Assembly (NCBI GenBank): GCA_019636015.1
Contig: JAHBYJ010000001.1
Coordinates: 1,426,001-1,490,000, forward strand
DNA: 64,000 bases
Origin: Parvibaculaceae bacterium
Lineage (GTDB): Bacteria; Pseudomonadota; Alphaproteobacteria; Parvibaculales; Parvibaculaceae
Direction: 5' to 3'
Below the pieces are notes generated by a model that did not search any database, was not told the origin of the DNA, and saw only the letters and a program-made list of their open reading frames with translations. Of this stretch, positions 58,748 through 64,000 are shown in pieces. Positions within the stretch are counted from its first letter, which is position 1; every line of letters begins with the position of its first letter. Position numbers and translations under genes: made by a program.

Positions 58748-59776
58748 TCAGCCGATATTGCGGCAGAGCCTGTCGATGACGCCGCTCACCGTCACGCCTT
58801 CGGCGCGCGCCGAGAAGTTGAGCGCCATGCGGTGGCGAAGCACGGGCGCCGCCAGCGCCTTCACATCGTCGATGGAAGGCGAGAAGCGCCCGTCGATCAG
58901 CGCCCTTGCGCGCACCGCCAGCATCAGCGCCTGGCTCGCGCGGGGGCCGGGCCCCCAGGCGACATGGCGTTCGACTTCTTCCGACGCGCCTTCTTCCGGC
59001 CGCGCCGCGCGCACGAGTTCGAGAATGGCGTTCACCACCTTCTCGCCCACCGGCACCCGGCGCACCAGCCGCTGCGCCGCCATCAGGTCTTCCGCCGAAA
59101 GCGCGTTGCGCGCCGTGGCCACCGTCTCGCCCGTGGTCGCCAGCAGCATCCGCCGCTCGCTTTCGAGATCGGGATACATCACGTCGATCTGCATGAGAAA
59201 GCGGTCGAGCTGCGCTTCCGGCAGCGGGTAGGTGCCTTCCTGCTCCAGCGGGTTCTGCGTCGCAAGCACATGGAAAGGCGTCGGCAGCTCGTAGCGCACG
59301 CCTGCCACCGTCACCTGCTTTTCCTGCATCGCCTGCAGAAGCGCGGATTGGGTGCGGGGGGAGGCGCGGTTGATTTCGTCCGCCATCAGCAGCTGGCAGA
59401 ACACCGGCCCCTTGATGAAGCGGAAGCTCCGTGTGCCCTTGTCGCTTTCTTCCAGCACCTCGGAGCCCAGAATATCGGCGGGCATCAGGTCCGGTGTGAA
59501 CTGCACGCGCTTGTCGTCGAGCCCGAGCACCTGGCCCATCGTGTGAACGAGCAGCGTCTTCGCAAGCCCCGGCACGCCCACAAGCAGCGCATGGCCGCCC
59601 GCCAGCACCGTCACCAGCGTCTGGTCGATCACCGCTTCCTGCCCGAAGATCACCTCGCCGATGGCCTCGCGCGCCGCGGCAATCCGCGCGCCCGTTTCCT
59701 CGATCTCCCGGATCGCGCCTGCTTCGCTGCCCGTATCGGCTTCACTGCCCATGCTGGCTTCACTGAGTGTCTGCAT
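58748..59776 (-). CDS. MoxR family AAA+ ATPase
   Basis: 342 aa from ATG 59776. Walker A is LLVGVPGLAKTLLVHT, Walker B LLMADEINRASPRTQSALLQ, sensor 1 ATQNPLEQEGTYPLPEAQLD, and the arginine-rich sensor 2 region VAWGPGPRASQALMLAVRAR, all typical of MoxR/AAA_3. These AAA+ proteins act as chaperones with vWA partners, here the DUF58 protein. It is the first gene of a four-gene operon. A much longer upstream frame is antisense to the DUF1285 gene and is not used. It is cytoplasmic. Confidence 0.9.
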   Translation of the reverse strand: MQTLSEASMGSEADTGSEAGAIREIEETGARIAAAREAIGEVIFGQEAVIDQTLVTVLAGGHALLVGVPGLAKTLLVHTMGQVLGLDDKRVQFTPDLMPADILGSEVLEESDKGTRSFRFIKGPVFCQLLMADEINRASPRTQSALLQAMQEKQVTVAGVRYELPTPFHVLATQNPLEQEGTYPLPEAQLDRFLMQIDVMYPDLESERRMLLATTGETVATARNALSAEDLMAAQRLVRRVPVGEKVVNAILELVRAARPEEGASEEVERHVAWGPGPRASQALMLAVRARALIDGRFSPSIDDVKALAAPVLRHRMALNFSARAEGVTVSGVIDRLCRNIG

Positions 59777-59898
59777 TGACCTACATATTGGAGAGCGGCA
59801 GGTTCGCCCTGCCGCCCGTGCCGCATCCTTGTGTCCGTGTCGCGCCGCCATTGGCGCGGTCTTTCTTGACGATAATATGGCCGGATTCCGGGCGCCGG

Positions 59899-59920
59899 GG
59901 CACGAAATCGGCACGAAATC
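59899..59920. repeat. Tandem 11-mer in the MoxR-DUF1285 divergent promoter
   Basis: GGCACGAAATC occurs twice head to tail (59899-59909 and 59910-59920), a period of about one helical turn, 31 bases before the DUF1285 ATG. Direct repeats at this spacing can bind a cooperative regulator; chance duplication is the alternative. Confidence 0.4.
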
Positions 59921-59950
59921 GAAGCTGAATGTCGCGCAGGGAGTGGAAAT

Positions 59951-60589
59951 ATGGCCGCCGTGACCGGAAAGACAGCCGGAAGAGAGGGCGCAGGCAGCGC
60001 CGCCGGGGGTGCGCCGGGCGGGCTCAAGGGCCTTGCCGCCGCCGAAGAAGCCGGCAAGAAGGCGAAAGGCCTGCCGCCCGTCCATCTCTGGAATCCCGAA
60101 TTCTGCGGCGATCTCGACATGCGGATCGCCCGCGACGGCACCTGGTTCTACATGGGCACGCCCATCGGCCGCGAGCGGCTGGTGCGTCTTTTTTCCACCG
60201 TGCTCCGCCACGATGAGGACGGGAAGTTCTATCTCGTCACGCCGGTCGAAAAGGTCGGCATCGTGGTCGACGACGCGCCCTTCGTCGCCGTCGCCATGAA
60301 GGTGGAGGGTGAAGGCCGCGACCAGCGTCTCACCTTCGCCACCAATGTCGGCGACGAGACCCTTGCCGGGCCGGACCACCCGATGCGATTCGAGATCGAC
60401 GCCGAAACCGGCGAGCCCGCTCCTTACGTCCATGTCCGCGCCCGCCTCGACGCCCTCATCGCCCGCGCCGTCTTCTACGACCTGGTCGAACTCGGGGTCG
60501 AGGAGGAGCATGAAGGCAAACGCTGGTTCGGCGTCTGGTCCGCCGGCGCCTTCTTCCCCATCCAGCCGGCCGACGAAGTGGGCGGCTGA
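59951..60589 (+). CDS. DUF1285 domain-containing protein
   Basis: 212 aa. After a low-complexity Gly/Ala/Lys start (to residue 40), the DUF1285 domain is clear: PPVHLWNPEFCGDLDMRIAR, DGTWFYMGTPIGRERLVRLF, YLVTPVEKVGIVVDDAPFVA. The fold is a duplicated beta-sandwich domain of unknown function, cytoplasmic. GCAGGGAGTG precedes ATG 59951. It leads a rightward run with the Nudix and cca genes (5- and 77-base gaps). It is divergent from moxR. Confidence 0.9.
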   Translation: MAAVTGKTAGREGAGSAAGGAPGGLKGLAAAEEAGKKAKGLPPVHLWNPEFCGDLDMRIARDGTWFYMGTPIGRERLVRLFSTVLRHDEDGKFYLVTPVEKVGIVVDDAPFVAVAMKVEGEGRDQRLTFATNVGDETLAGPDHPMRFEIDAETGEPAPYVHVRARLDALIARAVFYDLVELGVEEEHEGKRWFGVWSAGAFFPIQPADEVGG

Positions 60590-60594
60590 CCCGG

Positions 60595-61260
60595 ATGAAC
60601 GCCCACCGCCATCTCATCCTCTCCCGCACCGACCGGGAGCCGCCGGCTCTGGCCGCGCTGCTGGCCACCGAAGGCCTGCCGGGCCTGCGCGGCGACCACG
60701 ACCTCAATCCGCCCGAACGCCAGCCGCCCGATGCCAATGTCTGGGTCGAGCCGGAGGAGCGCGTCTCGCTCCGTCCCGCCGCCGTTCTTGTGCCCATCGT
60801 GGAACATGCCCATGGCCCCCATGTCCTGCTGACGCGCCGCGCCGATCATCTCGGCTCCCATTCGGGCCAGGTCGCCTTTCCGGGCGGCAAGATCGACCCG
60901 GGCGAAACCCCCGCCGAAGCGGCCCTTCGCGAGGCGGAGGAGGAAGTGGGCCTCGACCGCTCTTATGTCGAGGTCGCAGGCTATCTCGATGCCTATGAGA
61001 CCGGCACAGGCTTCCGCATCCTGCCCGTCGTCGGCTTCGTCCGGCCGGGCTTCACCCTGACGATTTCGCCCGACGAGGTGGCCGAGGCCTTCGAGGTGCC
61101 GCTCGCCTTTCTCATGAATCCGGCCAATCACGAGCGCCACAGCGCCGTCTGGCGCGGCCGCCGTCGTGAATATTACGCCATGCCCTATAATGGACATTAT
61201 ATCTGGGGCGCGACGGCCGGCATGTTGAAGAACATGTATGACCGGCTTTATGGCGACTGA
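60595..61260 (+). CDS. Nudix CoA pyrophosphatase (NudL/UPF0035 type)
   Basis: 221 aa. The UPF0035 prefix LLTRRADHLGSHSGQVAFPG runs into the Nudix box (GGKIDPGETPAEAALREAEE and EVGL, residues about 99-122), and VEVAGYLDAYETGTGFRILP with FEVPLAFLMNPANHERH follows the CoA-hydrolase pattern. It would cleave CoA or acyl-CoA to 3',5'-ADP and phosphopantetheine using Mg2+. It starts at ATG 60595, five bases after DUF1285. It is followed by cca, a frequent arrangement in alphaproteobacteria. Confidence 0.92.
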   Translation: MNAHRHLILSRTDREPPALAALLATEGLPGLRGDHDLNPPERQPPDANVWVEPEERVSLRPAAVLVPIVEHAHGPHVLLTRRADHLGSHSGQVAFPGGKIDPGETPAEAALREAEEEVGLDRSYVEVAGYLDAYETGTGFRILPVVGFVRPGFTLTISPDEVAEAFEVPLAFLMNPANHERHSAVWRGRRREYYAMPYNGHYIWGATAGMLKNMYDRLYGD

Positions 61261-61337
61261 ATGCCTCAGCGGCCTCTCCGCCACGCGGGTATAATGTCGC
61301 GGCCAACGATCAAGAATAATGAGTGAGGAATCTCCGA

Positions 61338-62591
61338 ATGAGCGCCGATAGGGAACTGGCACGCGCCGCATGGCTCAATGAAGCCGACACAAGGGCAGTG
61401 ATGGAAGCGCTCGCCGCCGGCGGCGGTACGGCGCGTTTCGTCGGCGGCTGCGTGCGCAATGCGCTGCTCGGCGAGAAGGTGGCCGATATCGACATCGCCA
61501 CCACCGAGACGCCGGAAAAGGCGCAGGCGCTGCTCGAGGCGAAGGGCATCAAGGTCGTGCCCACCGGCATCGCCCATGGCACCGTCACGGCGGTCACGCC
61601 CACCCGCCATTTCGAGATCACCACGCTCCGCGTCGACGTCGCGACCGATGGCCGCCGCGCCGATGTCGCCTTCACCGGCGACTGGCTCGATGATGCGAAG
61701 CGCCGCGACTTCACCATCAACGCCCTTTATTGCGATGCCGATGGCGCGCTGCACGATCCGCTCGGCGGCCGCGAAGACCTGAAGGCGCGCCGCATCCGCT
61801 TCATCGGCGATGCGCGCCAGCGCATCCGCGAGGATTACCTGCGCATCCTGCGCTTCTTCCGCTTCCATGCCTGGTACGGCAAGGGCGAGCCCGATGCCGA
61901 AAGCCTGCGCGCCTGCGCGGAGGAGCGAGAGGGCCTGCGTCAACTGTCGGGTGAGCGCATCCGCGACGAACTCATGAAGATCGCAAAGGCCGATGCCGCG
62001 GGCGCCGCCTTCCGCCAGATGGCGGCGTCGGGCATTCTCGCCATCGTGCTGCCCGAGGCGAGCCGCCTCGACCGTTTCGAGAAACTCGTCGCCATCGAGG
62101 CGGAGCAGCTTTTCGTGCTCGAGCCCGATCCCGTTCTCCGTCTCGGCGCCATGCTCGATCTCGATGAAGCGGGCGTGAAGTCGCTCGCGGCCCGCCTCAA
62201 GCTCTCCAACCGGGATCGCGACCGCCTCGCTGCCATGCTCACCGACAAGACGAAGATCGTCTGCTACCTCTCCATGCGCGAGGTGCGCCGCGCGCTCTAT
62301 CTCATGGGCCGCGAACTCTTCAAGGATCGCGTCTCGCTCGGCTGGGCCGAAGACCGCCCCGGCCACAACTCCTTCCAGTGGCGCGCGCTGCTCGCCATGG
62401 CCGATAGCTGGCAGAAGCCGGAATTCCCGCTCACCGGCGAGATGATCAAGGCCGCCGGCGTCCCCGAAGGCCCGGAAATCGGCCGTGTGCGGAAGGAAGT
62501 CGAGGAATGGTGGGTTGACTCCGACTTCATCGACGATGAATTCTCGATCATCGAACGCCTGAAAGCGGTGGTGCAGGCGACCGTGTATTGA
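61338..62591 (+). CDS. cca: CCA-adding tRNA nucleotidyltransferase
   Basis: 417 aa. The class II nucleotidyltransferase head has RFVGGCVRNALLG, the catalytic DID in VADIDIATTETPE (residues 50-52) and RRDFTINAL. The neck RFIGDARQRIREDYLRILRF and a C-terminal helical body follow. It adds or repairs the 3' CCA end of tRNAs. ATG 61338 has GAGGA at good spacing; GTG 61323 is in frame but its own region is that Shine-Dalgarno. It is probably co-transcribed with the Nudix gene. Confidence 0.95.
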   Translation: MSADRELARAAWLNEADTRAVMEALAAGGGTARFVGGCVRNALLGEKVADIDIATTETPEKAQALLEAKGIKVVPTGIAHGTVTAVTPTRHFEITTLRVDVATDGRRADVAFTGDWLDDAKRRDFTINALYCDADGALHDPLGGREDLKARRIRFIGDARQRIREDYLRILRFFRFHAWYGKGEPDAESLRACAEEREGLRQLSGERIRDELMKIAKADAAGAAFRQMAASGILAIVLPEASRLDRFEKLVAIEAEQLFVLEPDPVLRLGAMLDLDEAGVKSLAARLKLSNRDRDRLAAMLTDKTKIVCYLSMREVRRALYLMGRELFKDRVSLGWAEDRPGHNSFQWRALLAMADSWQKPEFPLTGEMIKAAGVPEGPEIGRVRKEVEEWWVDSDFIDDEFSIIERLKAVVQATVY

Positions 62592-62610
62592 TCGCGGAGG
62601 AGGGGAGCTC

Positions 62611-63153
62611 ATGATCCGTCACACAGTTCTGGCGCTCTGCATCGCGGCGACGCTCGCCGCCTGCGGCGAAACGGAGCAGGAAGCGGATGCGACGCGCGCC
62701 GCCGCCGCCTTTTACGACATCGTGCTCAGCGAGCGGCCCATGGGCGTGCCGGAGCCCGATCTCCGCGCGCGGCTTCGCAGCGTCATTTCCGCCGATCTCG
62801 ACAGCCGCCTCGCCCAGGCCGCCGAGGCCGAGCGCCGTCACACCGAGCGCGTGAACAACGAGGAGCCGCCCTATCTTCAGGGCGACATCTTTTCCTCGCT
62901 CTTCGAAGGCGCAACGGGCTACGAGATTTCCGATTGCGACGAAAAGAGCGAACGCCTCATCGAATGCGAGGTGACGCTGGTCTACGACACCGAAGACCCG
63001 GTGCAGTGGAAGGACCGCCTCATGCTCGTGGCAAGCCCCGCCGACCCCCGCACCTTCCTCGTCGACGATATCGCCTATGGCGGCGACTGGGACTTCGCCT
63101 CCAGGGGCACGCTGAAGGAAATGCTCAACGCCGTCATCGAAGCGGAGGGGTGA
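62611..63153 (+). CDS. Hypothetical lipoprotein
   Basis: 180 aa. The lipoprotein signal is HTVLALCIAATLAACGE (lipid Cys about 18). The mature domain (AAAFYDIVLSERPMGVPEPD, LRARLRSVISADLDSRLAQA, VTLVYDTEDPVQWKDRLMLV) resembles the NTF2-like DUF3828 family, with a disulfide-capable pair (ISDCDEKSERLIECEV). GGAGGAGGGGAGC before ATG 62611 is a strong ribosome-binding site. It follows cca by 19 bases. The function is unknown. Confidence 0.72.
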   Translation: MIRHTVLALCIAATLAACGETEQEADATRAAAAFYDIVLSERPMGVPEPDLRARLRSVISADLDSRLAQAAEAERRHTERVNNEEPPYLQGDIFSSLFEGATGYEISDCDEKSERLIECEVTLVYDTEDPVQWKDRLMLVASPADPRTFLVDDIAYGGDWDFASRGTLKEMLNAVIEAEG

Positions 63154-63215
63154 GAGGCGGTCCGCTTTGGCGGACGTGAAGGTCCGGCTTGTCCGGCAAC
63201 TCAACTTTATTCCAC

Positions 63216-63622
63216 TATGTCACCCCCGGGCTTGACCCGGGGGTCCAGAGGCTCCGCGCGAGGCGCATGTGAGGGATTACTACGTCTACATCCTCGCAAG
63301 CGGGCGAAATGGAACGCTTTACACAGGCGTCACCAACGATATTCAGCGCCGCGTCTCAGAACACCGCGAGGAAATCGATAAGGGTTTCACAAGCCGCTAC
63401 GGCGTGAAACATCTCGTCTGGTACGAAGTGCACAGCGAGGCTCGCGCTGCGATCCAGCGCGAAAAGAACCTCAAGCACTGGTCGCGCGCATGGAAGATCG
63501 CCTTGATCGAGAAGATGAATCCCTCCTGGCGGGATTTGTACGAGGGGCTTTTCTAGGTCTTGCGAAGGGAGACGGCGCTCGCGCGCCTTCTGGATGCCCG
63601 GGTCAAGCCCGGGCATGACACC
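63216..63622. mobile_element. GIY-YIG gene bracketed by inverted palindromic repeats
   Basis: The left repeat (63216-63250) reads TATGTCA, CCCCCGGG-CTTGA-CCCGGGGG, TCCAGAG. The right repeat (63589-63622) is its inverse, TCTGGA then TGCCCGGG-TCAAG-CCCGGGCA then TGACACC. The GIY-YIG gene lies between, and the flanks extend the similarity (CTCCGCGCGAGGCGC against GGCGCTCGCGCGCC). The gene-free unit at 3479-3564 has the same two ends. This looks like a small unit spread with, or by, its nuclease; mobility is inference. Confidence 0.6.
63269..63556 (+). CDS. GIY-YIG nuclease family protein
   Basis: 95 aa. YVYILASGRNGTLYTGVTND holds the Y-V-Y and Y-T-G-V halves of the GIY-YIG motif, with the catalytic Arg in IQRRVSEH and Glu in VWYEVHSEARAAIQREKNLK. 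It is the minimal single-domain type related to the UvrC N-terminus and YhbQ. Start codon GTG 63269. The gene lies inside a pair of inverted palindromic repeats, and such small genes are often multicopy in alphaproteobacteria. Its target, whether DNA hairpins of the repeats or something else, is unknown. Confidence 0.9.
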   Translation: MRDYYVYILASGRNGTLYTGVTNDIQRRVSEHREEIDKGFTSRYGVKHLVWYEVHSEARAAIQREKNLKHWSRAWKIALIEKMNPSWRDLYEGLF

Positions 63623-63684
63623 GGTGGATTTGGCACGAACAGCGCCCCCCGGCCCTTCGCTTGCGCTCCGGGCGTTCGGGGCTC

Positions 63685-63707
63685 GCAAAGGTCCACTGGA
63701 CCTTTGC
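63685..63707. repeat. Long perfect hairpin upstream of hemN
   Basis: The 11-base arms GCAAAGGTCCA (63685-63695) and TGGACCTTTGC (63697-63707) flank a single C. The surroundings (63640-63730) are rich in short GC inverted pairs, unlike a normal promoter. No U-run follows, so it is more likely a dispersed palindromic repeat than a terminator. 63623-63684 and 63708-63802 hold no recognisable gene; the latter must contain the hemN promoter. Confidence 0.55.
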
Positions 63708-63802
63708 GCTCGCTGGCGCGAGGCGCCCCTCACCCTGCGACAAATTTCCCTGCGGCAATTGCGTCCATAGGCGGCCCCGCGCGCGGGCTTTACGCTTTCT
63801 CC

Positions 63803-64000
63803 ATGCGCGAGGACCTCATCCAGCGGTACGACATCGCCGTGCCGCGCTACACATCCTATCCGACGGCGCCGCATTTCTCCCCCGCGGTGAACGGCGAGAC
63901 TTATGCGCGCTGGCTCGCCGCGCTCGATCCCGCCGCGCCCCTCTCGCTCTATCTCCACATCGCCTATTGCGCCGAGATGTGCTGGTTCTGCGGCTGCCAC
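63803..64000 (+). CDS. hemN: Oxygen-independent coproporphyrinogen III oxidase (5' part)
   Basis: 66 residues are visible before the window ends. LIQRYDIAVPRYTSYPTAPH is the conserved HemN start, and PLSLYLHIAYCAEMCWFCGC carries the radical-SAM C-x3-C-x2-C that binds the 4Fe-4S cluster. The enzyme decarboxylates coproporphyrinogen III to protoporphyrinogen IX without oxygen in haem synthesis. It starts at ATG 63803; GCGAGG lies after, not before, the ATG, and no strong Shine-Dalgarno is visible. No clear FNR/FixK box was found upstream. Confidence 0.93.
   Translation, partial: MREDLIQRYDIAVPRYTSYPTAPHFSPAVNGETYARWLAALDPAAPLSLYLHIAYCAEMCWFCGCH

Noticed and set aside
58748..60511. Longer moxR frame of 587 codons
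   Set aside because: The extra N-terminus is antisense to the DUF1285 gene and unlike MoxR; ATG 59776 gives the normal length.
63708..63802. FNR/FixK box before hemN
   Set aside because: No TTGAT-N4-ATCAA-like palindrome is found; TTGCGGCAATTGCG-like text in the gap does not fit the consensus.

Overview
The window is a gene-dense, GC-rich chromosomal stretch of an alphaproteobacterium. This is inferred from family content: a MucR/Ros regulator, DUF6456, DUF1491, DUF2336, DUF5330, DUF1285, a PAS_5 protein, CheY-like proteins with a YRGP-RRR tail, a phasin with TGC-N3-GCA operators, and the DUF2849 - sulfite reductase - DUF934 set. A Hyphomicrobiales-like free-living heterotroph such as Parvibaculum would fit, but the genus is a guess. 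I see no rRNA, tRNA, prophage, transposase or CRISPR array. Genes are packed tightly, with many 4-base ATGA overlaps, and almost every gap is under 300 bases.

Layout. 1-3.6 kb: two divergent citrate-synthase-family genes, one carrying an N-terminal DNA-binding domain, then a lipoprotein hydrolase. 3.6-5.3 kb: a two-gene ABC exporter. 5.4-11 kb: small envelope proteins, a saccharopine-dehydrogenase-like protein, DUF2336, a possible toxin-antitoxin pair and an HSL-type esterase. 11-17.6 kb: regulatory and small alphaproteobacterial genes (MucR, PAS_5, XRE, a stand-alone DnaA domain IV-like protein with DUF6456, SufE, DUF5330, DUF1491). 17.7-24.4 kb: prfC, an MscS-type channel, a TetR/Acg nitroreductase operon, a DadA-like oxidase and a phasin. 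24.5-27 kb: sulfite reductase operon. 27.2-29.8 kb: NMT1/THI5-type ABC importer. 30-36.5 kb: DUF1214/DUF1254 pair, Uup, PBP1A and YcgN. 36.6-42.7 kb: Pit phosphate transporter, Nudix enzymes, a receiver-Hpt-receiver phosphorelay operon and a flagellin-like protein. 43-47.3 kb: a quinone/electrophile defence group (glutathionyl-hydroquinone reductase, pirin, WrbA, LysR). 47.5-50 kb: SDR, GNAT, methyltransferase. 50-52.8 kb: zinc ABC importer with a Zur-like box and a 43-aa leader gene. 52.9-59.8 kb: MoxR - DUF58 - DUF4159 - vWA/amidotransferase-like cluster. 59.9-64 kb: DUF1285, Nudix CoA pyrophosphatase, CCA-adding enzyme, lipoprotein, GIY-YIG gene inside inverted repeats, and the start of hemN.

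The most informative non-coding signals are regulatory palindromes or direct repeats that agree with the adjacent gene: a Pho-box-like triple repeat before pit, a Zur-like box before znu, two PhaR-like sites around the phasin promoter, a TetR-type palindrome before tetR, and a palindrome between the two citrate synthases. There are also at least two families of dispersed intergenic repeats. One family brackets the GIY-YIG gene as inverted copies and also occurs as a gene-free unit at 3479-3564. The best candidates for undescribed biology are the DNA-binding citrate synthase pair, the GIY-YIG repeat unit, the orphan DnaA-domain/DUF6456 pair, and the flagellin-like protein without flagellar neighbours.
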